A DNA stretch of 9,144 nucleotides from an uncultured bacterium (GCA_947169755.1 CAMVQX010000059.1:1-9144), one strand, 5' to 3'. Shown: positions 1 to 6,532, counted from the first letter of the stretch. The notes: generated from the sequence alone by a model not told the origin. Translations and numbers: made by a program.

Positions 1-43
1 CCTCCCCGAAATTATAAATTTCGACCCTCCCACAAGGGGAGGG
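1..43. repeat. Nested GC-rich palindromic repeat, cut by the window edge
   Basis: Two hairpins are packed together. The first pairs 7-12 (cgaaat) with 18-23 (atttcg). The second pairs 25-31 (ccctccc) with 37-43 (gggaggg) around a 5-base loop. Positions 1-7 (cctcccc) can also pair with 36-42 (ggggagg), so the second hairpin and a longer structure enclosing the first are mutually exclusive. No T-tract follows on either strand, so a classical intrinsic terminator is unlikely, though the hairpin lies 46 bases past the stop of the metallopeptidase-like gene. GC-rich palindromes of this kind in AT-rich DNA are typical of dispersed intergenic repeats. The copy number cannot be seen from here. Confidence 0.6.
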
Positions 44-88
44 TATTATAACTTTATGCGACAAAATTATAATTTCATTCTAAAGTAT

Positions 89-784
89 TTATAATTCTTC
101 AAATCCCGGAGATGTTGCAGGAAGATTTTTATATCCTTCGTTTGACATAACTGTTTTCTTTATATACTTGTTTGAATAATTCCCGCGTAAGAATAATTTT
201 CTGAGGGTATTTTCCCTTACTACAAGCGGATGTAATTCGTCGTTACTTTCGGGATATAATCTTCTTATTTCATACCAGACAGAAGCCTCCATTGTCCAAG
301 CATAAGTTTCTTCCGCCAAAGAATTGTATTCATCTTGATGTAAAGCTTCGTGAGAAAGTAATGCCGCTAAAGCTCCCGGAGGTGCGTCTTTGTGACGAGG
401 ATTTATATATATAAACAATTGCTTATTCTTTTTCCAACCCAAAGCATCAAAATTTGCATAATCGGGATTTATTGTCCCTAAGTCTTTAAATTCAATTTTT
501 ACAGGTCGTCCGGATAAGTTATTTCCTAAAATTGCATTTCTGGAAAATTCACCGTTTGTACCTTTTAACATATCAAGTGCAACGTAAATAACCTGATCTT
601 TACCGGTTGACTTGTATATAGGTGTTATTTGTTTTACATATTGGGAAGTATATTTTTCGGGGAAATTTTCCGGCATTTCCATTAAATCATTTTCTTTTCT
701 TGTTGAAAAAGAAAATGACGGTAATTGAACGAACAATACCAATGCCAAAATAAATAAAATCTTTTTGTACTTTTTCAAATCCAC
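89..784 (-). CDS. Predicted exported HExxH metallopeptidase-like protein (231 aa)
   Basis: The protein has a basic N-terminus followed by a hydrophobic stretch (about residues 9-27, ending in SFSFS), which fits a Sec signal peptide or an N-terminal anchor. At residues 145-149 it carries HEALH, a match to the HExxH zinc-metallopeptidase motif. It is preceded by a small-residue helix (GALAALLS) and followed by acidic residues at 158-159 and 166 that could supply a third zinc ligand. Substrate and family are not recognised, and HExxH alone does not prove peptidase activity. The start is GTG at 784, supported by AAGGAG eight bases upstream; no in-frame ATG lies near the signal peptide. The gene follows the TPR gene after 58 bases on the same strand, with no convincing terminator between, so co-transcription is likely. 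A secreted protein behind a division/TPR pair could act on the cell wall or on secreted proteins, but that is inference. Confidence 0.7.
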   Translation of the reverse strand: MDLKKYKKILFILALVLFVQLPSFSFSTRKENDLMEMPENFPEKYTSQYVKQITPIYKSTGKDQVIYVALDMLKGTNGEFSRNAILGNNLSGRPVKIEFKDLGTINPDYANFDALGWKKNKQLFIYINPRHKDAPPGALAALLSHEALHQDEYNSLAEETYAWTMEASVWYEIRRLYPESNDELHPLVVRENTLRKLFLRGNYSNKYIKKTVMSNEGYKNLPATSPGFEEL

Positions 785-792
785 TAAACTCT

Positions 793-798
793 CTCCTT
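793..798 (-). promoter_or_regulatory. Ribosome binding site deciding the GTG start at 784
   Basis: On the minus strand AAGGAG occupies 798-793 and is followed by 8 bases to GTG. This is one of the best Shine-Dalgarno matches in the window, and it fixes a non-ATG start just before the signal peptide. Confidence 0.75.
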
Positions 799-842
799 AT
801 TACATTAGTAGTAATAATATTTTAATTAATTTAAAATTTTTG

Positions 843-2405
843 TCAAATTTTTCTGCAAAAATTCGCAAGCCGCTTAAATGTAGTTTTATATTCATTTTTC
901 CCAGATATATTTTCAGCTTCCGCTATATATTCAAGAGCCGTTTTATAGTCATTTTGTGCTTCATAGATCTCGCTCATTTTTGCATAATAAATATCATTGT
1001 TTACATCATATATTATTGCGCGTCTCATACATTCAATTGCTTCGTTGTAATCTTTTTCCTCAAATCTGACAAGCGCTAAATAATAATAACCGCCGCCAAA
1101 ATTCATATCCAAAGATATTGCGCTTTGGGCATATTCTTTTGCCTTTTCCAAATCCCCGTTGTTAAAAGAGGCTTTTGCACCTGTAATATATGCAGGGACA
1201 TAATTTTCGTTGCTTTCAATAATTTCGTCAACAATTTTTATGGCATCTTCAAATTTCTTTTGCGAAATATAAATTTCAGCTAACTGACATCTGTAATTCA
1301 GACTTTCAGAATTGCGGGATATAACTTTTTTGATTGAGGTTTCTGCTTTTTCATACATTGAAAGTTCATTATACACTTTGGCCAGAACCGAAAGCGTAAA
1401 ATTATCATCACTATTTTTTAAATTTGTCTCAAGTTCGGATTTTGCGCCCAAATAATCTTTTTTTTCATATTTTAAAAGTGCATTCAAAACATGTGCAGGT
1501 GAATAATTCGGATCATTTTCCAGAATATAATCAATTTCTGATTGAGCTTTGTCAAACATTCCGGCTTCGTAATACAAATATGCAAGTGAATACCTGTAGC
1601 CGTTGTTTTCAGGCTCTAAACGAATAGCCTGCAGGTAAGATGCCGAAGCCTCTTTTATCCAACCGTTATAAAAATATGCATTACCAAGGTTGTATGAATA
1701 TTTAGCATTTTTCTTATCAATATTAAAAGCTTTTGAAAAGTATTTTATTGCATCGACAAATTTTAAGTCTTCAATTGCAAATAGTCCTAAATAATTCAAA
1801 ACTTCCGGATTCTCTGACATTTTAGAAAATGCATTGAATATGTTTCTTGATTTTTCAAATTCGCTTTTATCAAAATATATTTTACCTAAAAGAACAAGTG
1901 CATCTTCATTTTTTGGATTAATTTTTAACGTTTCCTCAAGCTTTGCTTTTGCTTCTTCCGACAACTTGTTATCGTAGTATGCCTTTGCAATTTTATAAAG
2001 AATTTTGTCGTCATCAGAAGTTTCAAATTCTTTTAGCTTTTTTAAATTGCCGCATTGAGAAGCTATTTCAATGAAATTAACGATATTTTTTTGATTGCTT
2101 TCTAAACTCAAAACTTTTTCAGCCATAGATAAAGCGTTTGAAAAATCTTTTGAAAAAACGTATATTTTTTCCAATATTTCCAAAGATTCAATGTGATTTG
2201 GATTTTTAGAAATTACTTTTTCCAAATAATGAATAGAACGCGGGAAATTTTTGAGTAAAAAATATAACTCGCCGAGCTGGAATAGAATTTCAGGATTATC
2301 ACATTCTATTTCAAGAGCCTTGTAAAGCATTTCAATTGCTTGTTTGTAGCATTGCTGATTTTTTAAATCAAATGCTTGTTTTATATATTCAAGAGTTTCC
2401 TGCAT
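843..2405 (-). CDS. Large tetratricopeptide-repeat (TPR) protein, about 14 repeats (520 aa)
   Basis: The whole chain is built of 34-residue TPR units. Clear units start near residues 4, 38, 72, 133, 167, 201, 235, 269, 303, 336, 370, 404, 438 and 472, with a degenerate stretch at about 106-130. Typical TPR positions are visible: the small/aromatic pattern in GNAYFYNGWIKEA, LGKIYFDKSEFEKS and the -NP- ends of units. There is no signal peptide or membrane helix, so it is probably cytoplasmic. TPR arrays form superhelical scaffolds that bind peptides or partner proteins; no catalytic domain is fused. The ATG overlaps the end of the DivIC/FtsB-like gene by 17 bases in another reading frame, suggesting translational coupling and perhaps a shared job. 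The site upstream of the ATG is only A-rich (AAGAAG), because it lies inside the lysine-rich tail codons of the previous gene. The partner is unknown. Confidence 0.88.
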   Translation of the reverse strand: MQETLEYIKQAFDLKNQQCYKQAIEMLYKALEIECDNPEILFQLGELYFLLKNFPRSIHYLEKVISKNPNHIESLEILEKIYVFSKDFSNALSMAEKVLSLESNQKNIVNFIEIASQCGNLKKLKEFETSDDDKILYKIAKAYYDNKLSEEAKAKLEETLKINPKNEDALVLLGKIYFDKSEFEKSRNIFNAFSKMSENPEVLNYLGLFAIEDLKFVDAIKYFSKAFNIDKKNAKYSYNLGNAYFYNGWIKEASASYLQAIRLEPENNGYRYSLAYLYYEAGMFDKAQSEIDYILENDPNYSPAHVLNALLKYEKKDYLGAKSELETNLKNSDDNFTLSVLAKVYNELSMYEKAETSIKKVISRNSESLNYRCQLAEIYISQKKFEDAIKIVDEIIESNENYVPAYITGAKASFNNGDLEKAKEYAQSAISLDMNFGGGYYYLALVRFEEKDYNEAIECMRRAIIYDVNNDIYYAKMSEIYEAQNDYKTALEYIAEAENISGKNEYKTTFKRLANFCRKI

Positions 2406-2778
2406 GTTTTTTCTTCTTTTTTTGTTGTTTCTTTTTGGAATTATCTTGCTGCTGAGGTTGTTGATTTATCAAAACCAAGATTTCATCTTCTCCTGCCATT
2501 TTTAAATTATTTCTTGCAATACCTTCCAAACTCGATGTTGATGAGAAAAGTTTTATATCTTGTTTCAAATCTTGATTATGTTCTTCTGCAGCATCACGAA
2601 TTTTTGTCAATGTGGAAATTTTTGCCCTGTAAGCAATTGTTTTGGAAATATTTAATATTGCCCCAAAACCTATTTGAATAAGGCAAAACAAAAGGACTAT
2701 TGTTAAAAACGAATAATAAAATCCCGTTTTGCTGCTTGATTTTCTTACTTTTTGTACTTCTTCCTGCTCGTTTTCCAT
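2389..2778 (-). CDS. DivIC/FtsB-like septum formation initiator family protein (129 aa)
   Basis: The architecture is that of the DivIC/FtsB family: a short charged cytoplasmic N-terminus, one membrane helix at about residues 20-44, a periplasmic coiled coil at about 45-80, then the conserved block at about 84-104 (SLEGIARNNLKMAGEDEILV), matching the family pattern of an Ala-Arg-x-x-Leu-x-Met segment before an acidic Gly-Glu. Family members bridge divisome proteins (FtsL and FtsQ/DivIB) at the septum. The tail is unusual: a Gln-rich run, then nine lysines within residues 115-124, before the stop. I start at ATG 2778. A TTG at 2784 in the same frame would add two residues. Neither has a Shine-Dalgarno, and a TATAAT lies 6 bases upstream of the ATG, so a leaderless start is possible. 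The end overlaps the TPR gene by 17 bases. Family assignment is fairly sure; the paralogue (FtsB, FtsL or DivIC) is not. Confidence 0.75.
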   Translation of the reverse strand: MENEQEEVQKVRKSSSKTGFYYSFLTIVLLFCLIQIGFGAILNISKTIAYRAKISTLTKIRDAAEEHNQDLKQDIKLFSSTSSLEGIARNNLKMAGEDEILVLINQQPQQQDNSKKKQQKKKKKHAGNS

Positions 2779-2784
2779 AATCAA

Positions 2785-2813
2785 ATTATAAAAGAAATAC
2801 TTATATAAAGCAA
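2785..2813 (-). promoter_or_regulatory. Candidate sigma70-type promoter for the DivIC/FtsB-like gene
   Basis: On the minus strand TTGCTT (2813-2808), a 17-base spacer and a perfect TATAAT (2790-2785) fill the 38-base gap after the barrel-like gene. Only 6 bases separate TATAAT from ATG 2778, so transcription would begin at or within a base or two of the start codon. AT-richness makes chance -10 matches common, and the -35 matches only at TTG and the final base-pair class, so this is moderate evidence. Confidence 0.4.
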
Positions 2814-2822
2814 ATATTAAAC

Positions 2823-3689
2823 TTATAATTTTAATTGAGTGGAAAAGCTAAATTGTGTTGAAGTGTTTTCGGTTTCAATATTGTAAGTTTGTTTTGCACC
2901 GAATTCAAAGCGCAATCTGTCATAATCCTTTTTACCAAAAGGATTTATTGAAAATACAAGTTTTGAAGCTCTTTTATTTCGTGTAACATCAGCGCTCAAT
3001 ACATTTTTTAATGACATATAATTATTAAGTTTGAACTCCGGTGCAATTGAAAATGTATTATAATCTTGTGCATAAGTCGTATTTAAAGATTTTGTAACTG
3101 ATGAACTCAGAGCAAACTTATTCCTTTCATATTTGGTGAACAATCCTGTTTCTGTTTCCAGCATTGCTATATTATCAACTTCATTATTATACTGTGCTCC
3201 TATTGTGAAATTACCGATTTTAGAAGATGTATTAATTGCATGCGGTGCAATCAAATATTCTTCGTTCAAGTATCTCAAAGTCGGTTTTGCATCAGGGACT
3301 CCGAAATTTAAGCTTTTTTCAGAAATAATTTTTTGAGGATTTTTTATATTTAAGACAAATTCATCATTATCGTCTTTAAGGTGAATTACATTAGTATCAT
3401 CAATAAATTGCGCATATCCCTTTAATGTGGTAGCTCCGTATTTTACATCATCATCATTTTCAAAAATAATTTCTTCATCTGTATTTTCTTTTATCGGGGT
3501 AATGTATGCACTTTCCGGAGCATCTTTTTCTTCTTCCGGTTCAACTTCTGTATCATCATCAGGAATTGTATAAATGAAAATATTTGTCATATGACTTTCA
3601 GTCCCCGGAGCAGTAATCATCTTTTTTGGGGCTGCAAATACGGGTAAAGATATTAATAATAATAACGATATTAAAAAAGCCTTCTTCAT
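2823..3689 (-). CDS. Exported protein with acidic linker and barrel-like C-terminal half (288 aa)
   Basis: Residues 1-20 form a good Sec signal peptide (MKK, hydrophobic core, then PVFAA with cleavage likely near residue 19-20). A low-complexity acidic segment follows (about 43-58 and 68-82, rich in Asp and Glu). From about residue 158 to the end there are roughly eight alternating polar/apolar strands separated by short turns (for example 158-168, 191-199, 211-220, 241-249, 257-270, 277-288). The last strand, FSFSTQLKL, resembles the closing strand of an outer-membrane beta-barrel, although it ends in Leu rather than Phe. I infer an outer-membrane or surface protein and do not recognise a family. 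It is first in a run followed 38 bases later by the DivIC/FtsB-like gene. There is no Shine-Dalgarno before the ATG, but a promoter match ends 7 bases before it. The opposite-strand neighbour is gltX, divergently transcribed. Confidence 0.7.
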   Translation of the reverse strand: MKKAFLISLLLLISLPVFAAPKKMITAPGTESHMTNIFIYTIPDDDTEVEPEEEKDAPESAYITPIKENTDEEIIFENDDDVKYGATTLKGYAQFIDDTNVIHLKDDNDEFVLNIKNPQKIISEKSLNFGVPDAKPTLRYLNEEYLIAPHAINTSSKIGNFTIGAQYNNEVDNIAMLETETGLFTKYERNKFALSSSVTKSLNTTYAQDYNTFSIAPEFKLNNYMSLKNVLSADVTRNKRASKLVFSINPFGKKDYDRLRFEFGAKQTYNIETENTSTQFSFSTQLKL

Positions 3690-3696
3690 ACTTACT

Positions 3697-3724
3697 ATTT
3701 TAGAACATTAAACAGGTTAGTCAA
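3697..3724 (-). promoter_or_regulatory. Candidate promoter giving a near-leaderless transcript of the barrel-like gene
   Basis: Minus strand: TTGACT (3724-3719), a 16-base spacer and TAAAAT (3702-3697). Both hexamers match the sigma70 consensus at five of six positions. The -10 ends 7 bases before ATG 3689, so the predicted first nucleotide is about 3690-3689. The stretch between contains no Shine-Dalgarno (AGTAAGT), which agrees with leaderless initiation. Confidence 0.55.
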
Positions 3725-3736
3725 ATAAGTTAAAAC

Positions 3737-3765
3737 TTGAAAATAAATTTTGCGCGTGATATTCT
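3737..3765 (+). promoter_or_regulatory. Candidate extended -10 promoter for gltX
   Basis: Plus strand: TTGAAA (3737-3742), a 17-base spacer and TATTCT (3760-3765), with TG at 3757-3758 giving an extended -10 (TGATATTCT). The predicted start near 3772 leaves a leader of about 27 bases holding the AAGGAAGG site. It lies next to, but does not overlap, the opposite-strand promoter of the barrel-like gene (3697-3724). Confidence 0.5.
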
Positions 3766-3798
3766 TTGATTGCTTAAATATTAAGGAAGGAATAAATT

Positions 3799-5268
3799 AT
3801 GTCAGAGGTTAGAGTTAGAATTGCCCCGTCACCAAGCGGAAATTTACACGTTGGTACAGCCAGAACTGCACTTTTTAACTATTTATTTGCAAAGAAAAAC
3901 AACGGAAAATTCGTTTTAAGAATTGAAGATACTGATGCTGAAAGAACAAGCCAAAGCTATATTGATAATATTTTTGACAGTTTAAAAGCATTGGGTTTGA
4001 ATTGGGATGAAGGTCCGGATGTAGGCGGCCCATATGGCCCTTATACGCAATCTGAGAGATTTGATATTTATCCTAAATATGTTCAAGAACTTTTGGACAA
4101 AGGCTTTGCGTACGAATGCTTTTGTACACCGGAAGAACTTGAGCAGGAAAAAGAAATTGCTCAGCAAAATAAAAAACCTTATGTTTATTCAAAAAAATGT
4201 GAAAATTTAACAGAGGAAGAAAAGGCAAAACTCAGAGCAGAAGGCAGGAAACCTGCAATCAGATTCAATATTGCAAAAGCTCAAAAAGCATTCCACGATT
4301 CTTCTATGTTGCATTTTGATGATTTGGTAAAAGGTGATTTACACGTTGATACAAACCTCCTTGGCGATTTTGTTATTATGAAATCAAACGGTGCGCCGAC
4401 ATACAACTTTGCGGTTGTAATTGATGATATGTTAATGAAAATCTCTCACGTAATCAGAGGTGAAGACCATATTTCAAATACTTTCAAACAAATTTTGATA
4501 TTTGAAGCTTTGGGTGCGGAAGTTCCGAGATTTGGGCACTTGGGTATGATTTTGGCACCGGATAGAAGTAAACTCTCAAAACGTCACGGTGCAACAGCTG
4601 TTTCTGAATTCGTTGAAAAAGGTTATTTAACTGATGCATTAATCAACTTTGTAGCGCTTTTGGGCTGGTCTCCTTCAGATGGTCAGGAAATTAAAACAGT
4701 TGACGAAATCGCACAAGATTTCAGAATTGGTGAAATTTCATCATCAAACTCAATCTTTGAATACGATAAATTGAATTGGATGAACAGTCATTATATTAAG
4801 ATGCTGCCGATTGAAGAGTTGAAAGAAAGATTAAAACCGTATTTGACACAATATGATCTTTCATCAATGACAGATGCTCAATATACAAGAATGGTAGAAG
4901 TTACAAGAGAACCTTTAACTTTGCTTTCTGATATTACAGATGCTGTTCCGTATTTCTTTGGTGACGGTGTTGAACTTGATGAAAAAGCTAAAGAAACAAT
5001 TGAAACAGAAACATCTCAAGATGTTTTGAAAACATTTGTTGAACAATCAGCTGATTGGGATTGGTCAGAAGAAAACTTACACGAAAAATTGGAAGCTTTC
5101 AGAGGCTACTATAAAGAAAAAGGTATCAAGCCGAAAGTTACAATGTGGGCAATTAGAGCTGCTGTAACAGGAAGACTTTGCGGAGCTGATATGACTGCAA
5201 TTCTTGCAATATTAGGAAAAGATCAATCATTGAAGCGTGTAAAGGCCGCAATGAAACAAACAGTTTAA
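3799..5268 (+). CDS. gltX: Glutamyl-tRNA synthetase (489 aa)
   Basis: This class I aminoacyl-tRNA synthetase charges tRNA-Glu with glutamate in the cytoplasm; in bacteria using GatCAB it may also mischarge tRNA-Gln. The class I signatures are intact: RIAPSPSGNLHVGTARTA with the HIGH-type HVGT at 17-20, RIEDTD at 41-46, GEDHISN at 221-227 and the KMSKS-type KLSKR at 258-262. The C-terminal third (about 330-489) is the helical anticodon-binding domain. Length is normal for bacterial GluRS. In the acceptor-binding region C107, C109 and C134 occupy the spacing of the E. coli zinc cysteines (Cys98, Cys100, Cys125), but the expected histidine two residues further on is Asn136, so zinc binding may be weakened or absent. 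The start ATG has AAGGAAGG at 3783-3790, 8 bases upstream. It is monocistronic: a terminator follows, and the genes on both sides are on the other strand. Whether it is discriminating cannot be read here. Confidence 0.97.
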   Translation: MSEVRVRIAPSPSGNLHVGTARTALFNYLFAKKNNGKFVLRIEDTDAERTSQSYIDNIFDSLKALGLNWDEGPDVGGPYGPYTQSERFDIYPKYVQELLDKGFAYECFCTPEELEQEKEIAQQNKKPYVYSKKCENLTEEEKAKLRAEGRKPAIRFNIAKAQKAFHDSSMLHFDDLVKGDLHVDTNLLGDFVIMKSNGAPTYNFAVVIDDMLMKISHVIRGEDHISNTFKQILIFEALGAEVPRFGHLGMILAPDRSKLSKRHGATAVSEFVEKGYLTDALINFVALLGWSPSDGQEIKTVDEIAQDFRIGEISSSNSIFEYDKLNWMNSHYIKMLPIEELKERLKPYLTQYDLSSMTDAQYTRMVEVTREPLTLLSDITDAVPYFFGDGVELDEKAKETIETETSQDVLKTFVEQSADWDWSEENLHEKLEAFRGYYKEKGIKPKVTMWAIRAAVTGRLCGADMTAILAILGKDQSLKRVKAAMKQTV

Positions 5269-5287
5269 GAATATTTGAACTATAAAC

Positions 5288-5318
5288 AAACCTCTCCCAA
5301 AGGAGAGGTTTATTTTTT
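5288..5318. terminator. Intrinsic terminator between convergent gltX and ligA units, probably bidirectional
   Basis: A 10-bp perfect stem pairs 5288-5297 (aaacctctcc) with 5302-5311 (ggagaggttt) around the loop caaa. On the plus strand an A and six T residues follow (5313-5318), 20 bases past the gltX stop. On the minus strand the same stem is followed by TTTGTTTA (from 5290 down), so it could also end the SIMPL-gene transcript, whose stop codon lies 79 bases upstream of the stem on that strand. Confidence 0.85.
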
Positions 5319-5396
5319 ATAAATTTTTGCAACAATTGCTAAGCTGTAAAATGTTATGTCCTCTTTTCTCTTGTAGTATAGGAATTTTATTCATAA

Positions 5397-6128
5397 TTAT
5401 TTTACGTAATAGCTTGCACTTACGTTTGCATAAATTTTTACAACACCTTCTTCAATCGTTGTTGAAGCAGCTTCCTGAGATGCTGCACCGTCAGCCATTA
5501 CCATGTTAGCTTTCATCATACGGTATTGCGGACGATATGAATTGTTCGCGCTGCAATTTACATCCATATGTTTTATTCCTGCGATTGTTGAAGGAATTGT
5601 TTTTACTGCAGCATTTGCTCTGTCTTTTGCACGGTTTGCAGCTAATGTAATTAAATCATTACATTGTTTTTCGTAGCTTGAAAGTGAAAAATTCAAGCTG
5701 TTTACGTTTGTTGCACCGAGTGTGATTGATTTGTCAATCATAGCGCCTACTTTATCAATATTTTTTGTGTGAACTATTACGGAATTTGAAACCTGATATT
5801 TGTCTAAAGTTCTTTTATTACCGTTGTAGTTATATATCGGAGATGCGTTAAAATCAGAAGTCTTTATGTAATCTCCATTAGAAGTATTAATCATAGATTT
5901 TAACGCTGCAATTACTTTGTCCGAGATTTCTTTGTTTTGCAAAGTTGCTTTTTGCATTGATTTTGCGTCTTCTGTACGTATTGCAATAGAAATTTCCGCA
6001 ATATCAGGTGCAATTTCTGCATTTGCAGTTGTATTTACGGAAATAAAGCCTTTTTCCATTTCGGCTACTGCTTGAACTGAACATGCTCCTATTGTCAAAA
6101 TGAGTGCAGCTAAGATTATCTTTTTCAT
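5397..6128 (-). CDS. SIMPL-domain (DUF541) exported protein, lipoprotein candidate (243 aa)
   Basis: The mature part reads as a SIMPL (YggE/DUF541) domain: an N-terminal strand block (GFISVNTTANAEIAPDIAEI, 27-46) followed by Val/Ile-rich strands and helices, the YQVSNSVIV strand (111-119), the GATNVNSLNF segment (138-147), the ANRAKDRANA helix (164-173) and a final strand at about 228-242. SIMPL proteins are periplasmic or surface proteins of poorly defined role, linked in E. coli YggE to oxidative stress. The N-terminus is a signal peptide with I13-G14-A15-C16, matching a lipobox, so lipid attachment at Cys16 is possible; ordinary cleavage after AVA (20-22) is the alternative. AAGGAG lies 5 bases before the ATG. 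The start overlaps the stop of the two-TM gene (ATGA, 6125-6128), so translation is probably coupled, and the gene closes the ligA operon before the terminator at 5288-5318. Confidence 0.82.
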   Translation of the reverse strand: MKKIILAALILTIGACSVQAVAEMEKGFISVNTTANAEIAPDIAEISIAIRTEDAKSMQKATLQNKEISDKVIAALKSMINTSNGDYIKTSDFNASPIYNYNGNKRTLDKYQVSNSVIVHTKNIDKVGAMIDKSITLGATNVNSLNFSLSSYEKQCNDLITLAANRAKDRANAAVKTIPSTIAGIKHMDVNCSANNSYRPQYRMMKANMVMADGAASQEAASTTIEEGVVKIYANVSASYYVK

Positions 6129-6532
6129 ACATTCTCCTTTTCTTTGGATTCTTTTTCTTCTTCTTCTTTTTTTAATTCTTCAGATTTTAATATCATTGAA
6201 TTTAATAGTTGAGCTTTTCTTTGTAATTTTACTCTTTCCATTATTTTTTCAACTTCTTCTTGACTTAATTCCGATTTAGGGCTAAATGCAACGAGATATT
6301 TTTTTCTGTCATTTATGATAAATCCTGTGATTGCAACAATTGCCCAAAGCATAAGTCCTTGTAAGAATCCGATTACAGGAATTGCAAAGTAGTTAGCCGC
6401 ATAATTCCAAGCATACATGGCAACAAAAGCCGGAAATGCAATAAATCCAGCAGCAAGACAGCTTACTACAAAAATTGCCATCAATATTCCTCTAAACCCT
6501 GAAATCTGTATTATATGTGCGTTTCTTCTCAT
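6125..6532 (-). CDS. Small two-TM membrane protein with charged coiled-coil tail (135 aa)
   Basis: I do not recognise a family. Two membrane helices are clear, at about residues 14-40 and 52-73, joined by a short aromatic loop (MYAWNYAANYFA). After a basic stop-transfer segment (NDRKKY, 74-79) comes a soluble tail of about 55 residues with heptad-like spacing (EEVEKIMERVKLQRKAQLL) that ends in a Glu/Lys-rich run. By the positive-inside rule (MRRN at the front, DRKK after the second helix) both ends are probably cytoplasmic. The ATG overlaps the ligA stop as ATGA (6529-6532), with AAGGA just upstream inside ligA; its own stop overlaps the SIMPL start in the same way. The tight coupling on both sides suggests matched output with both neighbours, but ligA is unlikely to be a functional partner; pairing with the SIMPL protein at the membrane is more plausible. 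Confidence 0.75.
   Translation of the reverse strand: MRRNAHIIQISGFRGILMAIFVVSCLAAGFIAFPAFVAMYAWNYAANYFAIPVIGFLQGLMLWAIVAITGFIINDRKKYLVAFSPKSELSQEEVEKIMERVKLQRKAQLLNSMILKSEELKKEEEEKESKEKENV

Noticed and set aside
785..842. Possible promoter between the TPR and metallopeptidase-like genes
   Set aside because: The DNA is almost pure A/T, so many weak hexamers fit. None has a good -35/-10 pair, and read-through from the TPR gene is simpler.
765..1079. Plus-strand open frame of 104 codons and similar frames opposite the TPR, metallopeptidase-like, gltX and ligA genes
   Set aside because: They are low-complexity Phe/Ile/Leu/Ser translations of the antisense of well-supported genes, without ribosome sites or domain features.
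3440..3565. Short tcatcatcat-type runs that look like a microsatellite
   Set aside because: They are GAT codons of the acidic linker in the barrel-like protein and are too short and irregular to call a repeat.
3690..3798. Shared operator between the two divergent promoters
   Set aside because: No convincing inverted repeat spans the two promoters; the short A/T symmetries are expected from composition.
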